A stretch of 62,194 bases of DNA from Opitutaceae bacterium (GTDB lineage: Bacteria > Verrucomicrobiota > Verrucomicrobiia > Opitutales > Opitutaceae): NCBI GenBank assembly GCA_030648295.1, contig JAUSID010000021.1, forward strand, positions 1 through 62,194. The letters are read 5' to 3'. Every line of letters starts with the position of its first letter. Position 1 is the stretch's first letter. Of this stretch, positions 16,471 through 24,080 are shown piece by piece. The notes beneath the pieces were generated by a model. That model worked only from the letters and a program-made list of their open reading frames with translations. It was not told where the DNA came from and made no database searches. Made by a program: the position numbers and the translations under genes.

Positions 16471-18503
16471 TGCTCATGAGCGTAACCGCCGCCCACGTCT
16501 GGCTCATTCCCGCGCTGCCGCTCCTTGCGGCGGGAATTGGCGCGCTTACGCCTCGTGTCGGCCGGAGACTTGCCGCGGGCGCGGCCATCGTGGCGCTGGC
16601 GGTTTCGTTCCTGCTCTCGTGCGGCGCGCTCGTGACCGCCCTCGCCGATCCCGCCGCGCATCTCGTCCACAACTTTGCCTGGTTCGACCTTGGCGACTCC
16701 GCGGTGCGGCTCGGCTGGCTCCTGGATCCGCTGACCGCCTTCATGTGCGTGATGGTCACGTTCGTCGGGCTCTTGATTTTCATCTTCAGCACGGGCTACA
16801 TGCACGAGGACGCGAATTTCACGCGCTTCTTCTGTTTCCTCAGCCTGTTTGCCGCTGCGATGCTGGGTCTCATCGTCGCGAACAGCCTGCTGCTGCTGTT
16901 CATCTGCTGGGAGCTGGTTGGCCTCGCGTCGTATTTGCTGATTGGATTCTGGTTCCACAAACCCGAGGCGGCCGCAGCGGGAAAGAAGGCGTTCATCACC
17001 ACGAGGATTGGCGACCTTGGACTGCTGCTCGGCATGGTGTGGCTCTACGATGCCACCGGCTCGCTGCTCTTCTATGATGGAGGCAACGGTGTCCTCGAGA
17101 CCAATGCGCTGGGTGCGCTCACCGCCCAGTTCACGATTGGCGGGCTGGCGGTGTCGACCGCGATCGGGTTGCTAATCTTCTGCGGCGCCGTCGGCAAATC
17201 GGGCCAGTTCCCGCTGCATGTCTGGCTGCCGGATGCGATGGAAGGCCCGACCCCGGTGTCCGCGTTGATCCACGCAGCCACCATGGTTGCGGCCGGCGTT
17301 TTCCTCGTCGCCCGCGTGTATCCGCTGATGACGGCGGATTTGCCGCTGACGGGGGTTCCGCTGCACGCTCTGACGGTTGTCGCCGCGATCGGCGCGATTA
17401 CCGCGCTGCTCGGCGCCGTGATCGCCGTCGGCCAAAGCGACATCAAGCGGATCCTCGCCTTCTCCACCGTTTCCCAACTCGGCTATATGATGCTGGCGCT
17501 CGGAGTCGGCTCATGGGTGGCGGCGATTTTTCACCTGCTGACCCACGCGTTTTTCAAGGCACTGCTATTCCTTGGTGCGGGCTCGGTGATCCATGCGGCG
17601 CATCACGAGCAGGACATCCGGCGGCTGGGCGGATTGCGGCGACCGCTGCGCGTGACGTTCGCCACGTTTGCGATCGGCATGATGGCGCTCGCCGGCGTGC
17701 CATTCCTGTTTTCGGGCTTCTGGAGCAAGGAGGCGATTCTCCACGCCGCGCACGGATGGACCGTGTCGCCGCTGCCGCTCTATGTTGCGCTCGCCGGCGT
17801 GGTGCTCACCGCGTTCTACATGACGCGGCTGGTCGCGGAGACGTTCTTCGGCACCCCGCGCAGCGAGACGGCGGAACACGCACACGAAAGTCCCGCCACG
17901 ATGACCGTGCCGCTCGTTGTACTCGCCATCTTCGCCATCCTCCTCGGTTTCCTCGGCACGCCGGCGTGGCCGTGGCTCCAGGCCCGACTTGAAGGCCGCA
18001 CTGAAATTCACGGCCACTCGCTGGCCGATGGTGCGGGATTGATGGGGCTTTCAATTGTCCTCGTGGCGCTCGGCATCGGTGCCGGTTGGGCGCTCTATGG
18101 CCGCCGGCCGCGCGCACGGGCCGCGGCGACCGATCCAATCGAAGGTCGCGCGCCGAAACTTTTTCACGCGCTGCGCCAGCGGCTCGGTTTCGACGAGCTT
18201 TATGCGGCGACGGTCGGCCGGATCAGCGATGGGCTCGCCGCCCTCGCCGACTGGCTCGACCGCTCGGTGTGGGACGGCACAATCCGGTTCCTCGCGCGGC
18301 TGGGCGTCTTTGCCGGCGTGGTGAATCGCGAAGCGGATGAGGACGTGATCAACGGCGGCTTTGATGCTGGCAGCGAAGGGCTGCGCCGCGGTGCCAACGC
18401 GTACTCACACGCACAAACCGGCGACGCGCACGGTTACCTGCGGGTGGTCGCGATCGGATTCGTGATGCTCGTCCTGGTCGTGATGCTGGGAGGTGGAAGG
18501 TGA
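16470..18503 (+). CDS. nuoL: NADH-quinone oxidoreductase subunit L with extended lateral-helix region (operon 1)
   Basis: A 677-residue antiporter-like subunit, about 60 longer than E. coli NuoL (613). The core is canonical: LFICWELVGLASYLLIGFWF, GAVGKSGQFPLHVWLPDAME, STVSQLGYMMLALGVG, LTHAFFKALLFLGAGSVIHA. The C-terminal part begins LGFDELYAA, continues through WLDRSVWDGTIRFLARLG and NREADEDVINGGFDAGSEGL to the last helix HGYLRVVAIGFVMLVLVV. By my count this stretch has about 30 more residues between GFD-LY and the last helix than E. coli NuoL; that is where the lateral helix lies. ATG 16470 or 16476 may start translation. Confidence 0.94.
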   Translation: MLMSVTAAHVWLIPALPLLAAGIGALTPRVGRRLAAGAAIVALAVSFLLSCGALVTALADPAAHLVHNFAWFDLGDSAVRLGWLLDPLTAFMCVMVTFVGLLIFIFSTGYMHEDANFTRFFCFLSLFAAAMLGLIVANSLLLLFICWELVGLASYLLIGFWFHKPEAAAAGKKAFITTRIGDLGLLLGMVWLYDATGSLLFYDGGNGVLETNALGALTAQFTIGGLAVSTAIGLLIFCGAVGKSGQFPLHVWLPDAMEGPTPVSALIHAATMVAAGVFLVARVYPLMTADLPLTGVPLHALTVVAAIGAITALLGAVIAVGQSDIKRILAFSTVSQLGYMMLALGVGSWVAAIFHLLTHAFFKALLFLGAGSVIHAAHHEQDIRRLGGLRRPLRVTFATFAIGMMALAGVPFLFSGFWSKEAILHAAHGWTVSPLPLYVALAGVVLTAFYMTRLVAETFFGTPRSETAEHAHESPATMTVPLVVLAIFAILLGFLGTPAWPWLQARLEGRTEIHGHSLADGAGLMGLSIVLVALGIGAGWALYGRRPRARAAATDPIEGRAPKLFHALRQRLGFDELYAATVGRISDGLAALADWLDRSVWDGTIRFLARLGVFAGVVNREADEDVINGGFDAGSEGLRRGANAYSHAQTGDAHGYLRVVAIGFVMLVLVVMLGGGR

Positions 18504-18530
18504 GCACACGTTGTTGGAGCCGGGATTTGG

Positions 18531-18592
18531 TGGGAGCGCGACCGCCCCCGGTCGCAACGATCCCGATGCGACCGAGGGCGATCGCGCTCCCA
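18531..18592. repeat. Inverted repeat in the nuoL-nuoM gap
   Basis: Arm 18531-18555 (TGGGAGCGCGACCGCCCCCG...) pairs with arm 18568-18592 (...GGGCGATCGCGCTCCCA). Same family as 2792-2854, 6031-6155 and 45497-45558. Confidence 0.75.
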
Positions 18593-18615
18593 AACAGGAT
18601 TAATGGAGGGGTGTT

Positions 18616-20157
18616 GTGACCAAGTTCCCGCTCCTCTCGCTGCTCGTGTTCACGCCGTGCATCGGCGCCGCCGTGCTCGCGATTACGCGTCGCGCCTCCG
18701 CGTCGGTCGCACGCGTGCTCACGCTGTTGTTCAGCCTGTCGACGCTCGGGCTCGGGCTCGTGGCCGCCGCGTCGTTCGATCCCACGCGCACCGGCATGCA
18801 ATGGATCGAGCAGCACACGTGGATCGAGGCCTTGAACGTGCACTACCGGCTCGGCCTCGACGGCCTGAGCCTCGTGCTCGTGCTGCTCACCGGCGTGGTG
18901 TCGCCCACGGCGCTGCTGGCATCATGGCGGATCAAATCATCGGCACGCGCATTCGGCGCCCTCTTCCTCCTGCTGCAAAGCGCCGCCATCGGCGTGTTTC
19001 TCGCGCTCGATTTCTTTCACTGGTTCGTGTTCTGGGAGCTCAGCCTCATCCCCGCGTTTTTCCTGATCAAGCTGTGGGGCGGACCGGCCGCGACCCGCGC
19101 CGCGTATCAGTTCGTCATCTACACCATCGGCGGCAGCGCGTTCATGCTGCTCGGGTTCGCCGCCATTTTTGCCGCGACGGGCACGCTCGACTTCATCCGG
19201 CTGGCGCAGGAGGCGGCCGATGGCGCGCTCGCCGAAAGCCTGGCCCGTGCGGGTGGCTGGTGGCCGACCGCGGTTTTCCTCGGCGTGCTGCTCGGGCTCG
19301 CGGTCAAGGTGCCGCTGTTTCCGTTTCACACCTGGCTGCCATCCACGTACGCCGAGGCGCCGACCGGCGTCTCGATGTTCCTCACCGGCGTGATGTCCAA
19401 AATGGGCGTCTATGGTTTCCTGCGGATCCTTTGGCCGCTGTTTCCCGCCCAACTGCACGCGGTGTCGGGCGTGCTGCTGTGGCTCGCGCTCGGTGGCGTG
19501 GTGCTCGGCGCGTTCGCCGCCATGCGGCAGACGGACCTCAAGCGGATGATCGCGTATTCATCCATCAACCACCTGAGCTACTGCCTGCTCGCGCTCTTCG
19601 CCGTCTCGGCCGCGACCGGAGGACCGAAGCCGGCCGCTCACGCCGCGGCGGCGGCCCTGAGCGGCACCATCCTCCAGATGTTCAATCACGGGATTTCGGC
19701 CGCGGCGCTGTTCGCTTGCGTCGGCATGATCGAATCGCGCTGCGACGGCCGGCGTGGATTGCACGACTTCGGCGGGCTGCGGACCGTCGCGCCGGTCTTC
19801 GCGGGACTCACCGGCATCGCGATGTTCTCCTCGCTCGGACTGCCGGGGCTCAACGGCTTCGTGGGCGAGTTCCTGATCTTCCGCGGCGTGTTCGGGCTCG
19901 CACCCTGGGCCGCGGCGATCGCCACGCTGGGGCTGCTCGCCACGGCCGTCTTCCTGCTGACCTTCTGGCAGCGCGTGTTTCACGGACCGGCGCGCGGCGC
20001 CACCACTGCCGGCTTCGCCGCTTTGAGCGGCGTCGAATACGCGACTCTCGTGCCGCTCGTGGCGCTCATGTTCATCCTCGGCATATGGCCGCAACTCCTT
20101 GCTCGGCTGATCAACCCGCTCATCACCACGTGGGCCGGTCACCTGAACCTGCCATGA
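18616..20157 (+). CDS. nuoM: NADH-quinone oxidoreductase subunit M (operon 1, first copy)
   Basis: A 513-residue antiporter-like subunit with about 14 helices. HWFVFWELSLIPAFFLIKLW holds the conserved glutamate, and LGLAVKVPLFPFHTWLPSTY the conserved lysine before PFHTWLP; MRQTDLKRMIAYSSINHLSY and QMFNHGISAAALFACVGMI follow. GTG start at 18616 with GGAGGGG 8 nt upstream. It lies after a repeat-filled gap and is followed by a second, divergent nuoM. Confidence 0.93.
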   Translation: MTKFPLLSLLVFTPCIGAAVLAITRRASASVARVLTLLFSLSTLGLGLVAAASFDPTRTGMQWIEQHTWIEALNVHYRLGLDGLSLVLVLLTGVVSPTALLASWRIKSSARAFGALFLLLQSAAIGVFLALDFFHWFVFWELSLIPAFFLIKLWGGPAATRAAYQFVIYTIGGSAFMLLGFAAIFAATGTLDFIRLAQEAADGALAESLARAGGWWPTAVFLGVLLGLAVKVPLFPFHTWLPSTYAEAPTGVSMFLTGVMSKMGVYGFLRILWPLFPAQLHAVSGVLLWLALGGVVLGAFAAMRQTDLKRMIAYSSINHLSYCLLALFAVSAATGGPKPAAHAAAAALSGTILQMFNHGISAAALFACVGMIESRCDGRRGLHDFGGLRTVAPVFAGLTGIAMFSSLGLPGLNGFVGEFLIFRGVFGLAPWAAAIATLGLLATAVFLLTFWQRVFHGPARGATTAGFAALSGVEYATLVPLVALMFILGIWPQLLARLINPLITTWAGHLNLP

Positions 20158-20232
20158 CACCGGACACCCAATTTGTCCTGCGAACGGCGGGGCCGCAATT
20201 GCACTGCCGAATGGGCGCGGCGAAGCCGCCTT

Positions 20233-20315
20233 CAGAATTCGCGGTTGCAAGCTGGCACAGCGGCTTGATTCGCGTCCCAGCGTTCCGCCGGCGGTGGGCT
20301 CAACCGCGAATTCTG
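20233..20315. repeat. Inverted repeat immediately upstream of the second nuoM
   Basis: A perfect 15-bp pair: CAGAATTCGCGGTTG (20233-20247) and CAACCGCGAATTCTG (20301-20315). The ATG of the second nuoM is at 20318, so the second arm covers the expected ribosome-binding site. Confidence 0.8.
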
Positions 20316-20317
20316 CC

Positions 20318-21853
20318 ATGAACGCGCTGCCCTGGACGATCTACATTTCGTTTGCCGGCGCGGTGCTCGCGCTGATCGCCGGCGCGCGATCCGCATCTGC
20401 GGCACGCTGGGTCGCACTCGCAACGGCCATCGCCGCCGCGGTCGTCGCGTTCGCCGCTGCGGCCGATTTCAGCCCCGGACCCGGGCTCCAGGCCCTCAAA
20501 GACGTTCCGTGGATTCCGGAAATGGGCATCCGCTACCATCTCGCCGCCGACGGCATCAGCCTCACGCTCGTCATTCTGACCGCACTCGCCGCCGTCGCCG
20601 GGATTCTTTTTTCCTGGAACATCGAGGAACGCACGGGCGAGTTCTTCGCGCTTTTCCTCGCGCTGATCGGCGGCGTCTACGGCGTTTTCCTCAGCGCCGA
20701 CGCGTTCCTGCTCTTCGTGTTCTACGAAATCGCGATCGTGCCGAAGTACTTCCTGATCGCGAAATGGGGGTCCACGAATCGCGAATACGGCGCGATGAAA
20801 CTGGTGCTGTATTCGTTCGCCGGCAGCGCGCTCGTGCTCGCGGGACTGCTTTGGGCGTATGCGCTCGGCGGCGGGACGAGTTTCGCGCTCGGCGATCTCG
20901 CGCAGGCCGCATCGGCTTTCTCGCGCGGGGAGCAGATCGGCCTGTTCGCCCTCGTGTTCCTCGGGTTCGGCGTTCTCGCCGGCCTGTTTCCATTCCATAC
21001 CTGGGCACCCACCGGCCACGTCGCGGCCCCCACCGCCGCATCGATGCTGCTCGCGGGCGTCGTCATGAAGCTGGGCGCCTACGGCTGCCTGCGCGTCGCG
21101 ATGCCGCTGTTCCCCGTCGGGTTCGAGTTCTGGCAGTCGACCATCGCGGCGCTCGCGCTCGCGGGAATTATCTACGCCGGGCTCATCGCCCTCGTGCAGG
21201 ACGACTTCAAGTTCGTCATCGGTTACTCGAGCGTGAGCCACATGGGCTTCGTCCTGCTCGGGCTGGCGGCGGCGAATGCGCGCGCCGTGAGCGGCGCCGT
21301 CCTCCAGATGTTTTCGCACGGCGTGATCGCCGGGCTGCTGTTCGCGGTGGTCGGCCGGATGGTCTACGAACGCACGCACACGCGCCAGCTCGCGGACCTG
21401 CGCACCATGCCGCTGCATCGCAAACTGCCGTTCGCGGCGCTGACGTTTGTCCTGGCCGGGCTCGCGTCGATGGGCATGCCGGGGTTCAGCGGATTCCCCG
21501 CCGAGCTGACGATTCTCATCGGCACGTGGAAAACATCGCCGCTGTGGGCCGCGTTCGCCGCCGGTGGAATCCTGATTGCCGCGGCCTTCACGTTGCGCGT
21601 CATCCACATTTCCTTCTTCGGCACGACCGACCGCAGTGCGTCGCCGGTCGCGCCATTGGCGTCTAACACCGCTGCGCCAGCCATGCATGAACTGCATTAC
21701 GGACCGATCACGTGGGCCGAGAAAGCCGGGGCGCTGCTGCTGATCGGCGCGACCGTGTACGTCGGTTTGAAGCCGGATGTGCTGCTCAACTGGATTATGC
21801 CGGCCCTGGAATCGCCGCTGATGCGCGCGGCTCTCAAGCAAGCGACGCCGTGA
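20318..21853 (+). CDS. nuoM: NADH-quinone oxidoreductase subunit M, second copy (operon 1)
   Basis: A 511-residue NuoM-family subunit, clearly different from the preceding one. The glutamate helix reads FLLFVFYEIAIVPKYFLIAK. The helix before PFHTW reads LGFGVLAGLFPFHTWAPTGH, so the lysine found at this position in the first copy (AVKVPLFPFHTW) is leucine here. VMKLGAYGCLRV and VSHMGFVLLGLAAANA are typical of the NuoM variant seen in complexes with two M subunits. It would add a fourth antiporter unit to the membrane arm. Overlaps nuoN (GTGA). Confidence 0.92.
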   Translation: MNALPWTIYISFAGAVLALIAGARSASAARWVALATAIAAAVVAFAAAADFSPGPGLQALKDVPWIPEMGIRYHLAADGISLTLVILTALAAVAGILFSWNIEERTGEFFALFLALIGGVYGVFLSADAFLLFVFYEIAIVPKYFLIAKWGSTNREYGAMKLVLYSFAGSALVLAGLLWAYALGGGTSFALGDLAQAASAFSRGEQIGLFALVFLGFGVLAGLFPFHTWAPTGHVAAPTAASMLLAGVVMKLGAYGCLRVAMPLFPVGFEFWQSTIAALALAGIIYAGLIALVQDDFKFVIGYSSVSHMGFVLLGLAAANARAVSGAVLQMFSHGVIAGLLFAVVGRMVYERTHTRQLADLRTMPLHRKLPFAALTFVLAGLASMGMPGFSGFPAELTILIGTWKTSPLWAAFAAGGILIAAAFTLRVIHISFFGTTDRSASPVAPLASNTAAPAMHELHYGPITWAEKAGALLLIGATVYVGLKPDVLLNWIMPALESPLMRAALKQATP

Positions 21854-23316
21854 ACCCCGATTACCGCCAGCTCCTCTCCGCCCTGCTGCCCGAGGCCTCG
21901 CTCGTCCTCGGTGCGCTGATCGTGCTCGGCGTTGATTTGTTTGCCGGCCGGCAGCGTGCTTTCGCGCCGCGCGTGCAGCTCAGCTCGTGGCTGGGACTGC
22001 TCGCAATCGCCATCGCGATTTATCACGCGATCGGCGCCAGTCCGGCTGCCGCAAACTTCGGCGGCGTCTTCGCGTTCGACGCGCTGGCCCGCGCGGCACG
22101 CGTCGGCGTACTGCTGCTCGCCGGTTTCACGCTGGCTCTCCTGCCGGGCACGAGCCGGCTCGCGCATCCGGCCGAATACGTCGCCATCCTTCTCTTCGCC
22201 ACGTGTGGCTTCACGCTCATGGCATCCGCGCAGCAACTGCTGGTCGCGTTTCTCGCGCTCGAGCTCGCGAGCCTGTCGCTCTACGTGCTGGCGGGCTTCG
22301 ACAAATCGCGACCGGAGTCCGCGGAAGCGGGCCTGAAGTATTTTCTCTTCGGCGGCATCTCGGCGGCGTTTCTCCTCTTCGGCTTCAGCCTCATCTACGG
22401 CCTGACCGGCTCGATTGAATTCACCGAGATCGCGCAACAGCTGCGGGTGCAGCCGACAACCCCGCTGCTGGTCGTGGCCGTCGTCATGATCCTCGTCGGA
22501 TTCGGCTTCAAGGCCGCCGCGGCGCCGTTTCACCTCTGGGCGCCGGACGCGTATCAGGGTGCCCCGGCAACGTCCGCGGCGCTCATCGCCTCGGCCTCGA
22601 AGCTCGCGGGATTCACACTTTTCGTCCGGCTGCTCTGGCATGGCGCCGGACCGGCGGCCGGCAGCGTCAGCTCGTTCACCGGTGCGCCGGGCTGGCTGCC
22701 CGTTGCGGCGGTCATCGCCGGGCTCTCACTGTTGCTCGGTAATATCGCGGCGCTCGCGCAATCAAACGTCCGCCGGCTGCTCGCGTATTCGGCGATTGCG
22801 CACGCCGGGGCGCTGCTCCTCGGCGTCATCGCCGCCGGCAGCGCCGGTCCCGCGCCTCTGTTCTACTACGCCGCCACCTACGGGCTCGCGACCATCGGTG
22901 CCTTTGGCGTGATCGCGATGATCGACCGGATCAGTCCCTGCCAGCGAATCACCGATCTCGCGGGGTTGTATCGGCGTTCGCCGCTGCTGGCCGGCTGCCT
23001 CTTCGTCTACGTGCTTTCGCTCGCGGGCATCCCGCCGCTGGCCGGTTTCTTCGGCAAGTTCGCGGTGTTCGCCGCCGCGCTAAAAATCAGCGGACTCGGC
23101 GGCCCAATCGGCTGGCTCGCGGTGCTCGCGATCCTGCTCAGTGCCGTGGCGCTTTATTATTACCTCGTGATCCTGAAACAGGCGCTGGTGGTCCCGCCCG
23201 CGAATGACGCCCCCCGAATCGCCGTGCCCGCCCTCGCCGCGATCACGTTGGTCGTGGTCGCCGCGCTGCTGGTCGTGCTGGGTATATTCCCGTCGCGGAT
23301 ACTGACGTTGTTCTGA
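21850..23316 (+). CDS. nuoN: NADH-quinone oxidoreductase subunit N (operon 1)
   Basis: A 488-residue antiporter-like subunit, last gene of operon 1. LVAFLALELASLSLYVLAGF contains the glutamate; LVGFGFKAAAAPFHLWAPDAYQGAP contains the lysine before PFHLWAPD. AQSNVRRLLAYSAIAHAGALL and LAGIPPLAGFFGKFAVFAAAL follow. GTG 21850 overlaps the upstream stop. No intrinsic terminator was seen; a repeat-rich gap follows. Confidence 0.93.
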   Translation: MNPDYRQLLSALLPEASLVLGALIVLGVDLFAGRQRAFAPRVQLSSWLGLLAIAIAIYHAIGASPAAANFGGVFAFDALARAARVGVLLLAGFTLALLPGTSRLAHPAEYVAILLFATCGFTLMASAQQLLVAFLALELASLSLYVLAGFDKSRPESAEAGLKYFLFGGISAAFLLFGFSLIYGLTGSIEFTEIAQQLRVQPTTPLLVVAVVMILVGFGFKAAAAPFHLWAPDAYQGAPATSAALIASASKLAGFTLFVRLLWHGAGPAAGSVSSFTGAPGWLPVAAVIAGLSLLLGNIAALAQSNVRRLLAYSAIAHAGALLLGVIAAGSAGPAPLFYYAATYGLATIGAFGVIAMIDRISPCQRITDLAGLYRRSPLLAGCLFVYVLSLAGIPPLAGFFGKFAVFAAALKISGLGGPIGWLAVLAILLSAVALYYYLVILKQALVVPPANDAPRIAVPALAAITLVVVAALLVVLGIFPSRILTLF

Positions 23317-23760
23317 TTGCGGAGCGCCCGCAAATCGCCGGTGGGAACGGCTGTCCGAGCGAGACCAGTCCAATCCGTTGAAGGAACCGCGAATGAACGC
23401 GAATGGACGCGAATTCGGAGGAAGTCGCGGCCAAGGGTAGCGTGGTGCTTCAGCTCGCGCCTGGGTACCGCGAATTTTCCAGCGCGGGCTGAAGCTCCGC
23501 GCTACAGCGATCCCGTTCACCGTTTCTGGTTGGTCCGAGCCCATTCGCGTCCATTCGCGTTCATTCGTGGTTAAATAAAGTCCTTTGAGTCCTGCTCCCT
23601 GCTCCCTGCTCCAACGGCGCTGCTTCGGTAAACATGCGACTTCGCCTACGATTGCGCCGCTCTCGCGTTTATTCGCGGTTAAACTGAATTGGTCCGAAAT
23701 CGTGCGGTTTTCGTGCCGCGCAAGATCTGCGTAGCAACGGTGACAAAAATTGCGCAGCAA
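23317..23760. repeat. Nested palindromic repeats after nuoN (gene-free gap)
   Basis: Outer arms: AACCGCGAATGAACGCGAAT with adjoining GGACGCGAATT (23385-23415) against TTCGCGTCCATTCGCG with TTCATTCGTGGTTA (about 23543-23573). Inside is another imperfect inverted repeat, GTAGCGTGGTGCTTCAGCTC (23437 on) with GCTGAAGCTCCGCGCTAC (23488-23505). A triple CTGCTCCCTGCTCC tract is at about 23587-23612. No gene is supported in these roughly 440 nt. Confidence 0.65.
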
Positions 23761-23810
23761 AAATGATTACACGCGCGGCGCCACCGGAACCGGCCGGCTA
23801 TGCTGCGCGC

Positions 23811-24044
23811 ATGGCCTCCCTCTCAGACAAAAACCCCGACAACCTGCCGGGCCCCTACTATATCGATTCGACCTGCATCGATTGCGATCAATGCCGCGTC
23901 ATCGCTCCCGACTTCTATGCGCGGAACGACGACACCGGTCTCGGTTATGTGAAGTGCCAGCCCGTTACCGCGGACGAGGTTGCCCTCGCGGAGGAAGCGC
24001 GGCTGGCCTGTGCCACGGAGTCGATTGGCAACGACGGCAACTGA
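23811..24044 (+). CDS. Small ferredoxin
   Basis: A 77-residue acidic protein. CIDCDQCRVIAPDF gives a C-x2-C-x2-C motif and the fourth cysteine is in ACATESIGNDG, so one [4Fe-4S] (or [3Fe-4S]) cluster is expected. ATG 23811 was preferred over 23763 because it leaves a typical ferredoxin length. Located 36 nt before korA, it is a plausible electron acceptor of the oxoacid oxidoreductase, which lacks a delta subunit, and a carrier to the EFG-less complex I. Confidence 0.88.
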   Translation: MASLSDKNPDNLPGPYYIDSTCIDCDQCRVIAPDFYARNDDTGLGYVKCQPVTADEVALAEEARLACATESIGNDGN

Positions 24045-24080
24045 AGCCCGCCAGCGACTGAATCGCATCCACATACACCA

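Noticed and set aside
18603-20321. A 572-codon plus-strand frame overlapping nuoM
   Set aside because: Arginine-rich translation in another frame of nuoM; a shadow created by high GC at third positions.
20300-21841. A 513-codon minus-strand frame opposite the second nuoM
   Set aside because: Antisense shadow; translation is Arg/Glu/Gln-rich with no fold-like pattern, while the plus strand encodes a clear NuoM.
23317-23760. Possible CRISPR array from repeated GCGAATGAACGCG units
   Set aside because: Units are inverted arms and short tandem oligomers, not equal repeats with unique spacers; no cas genes are present.
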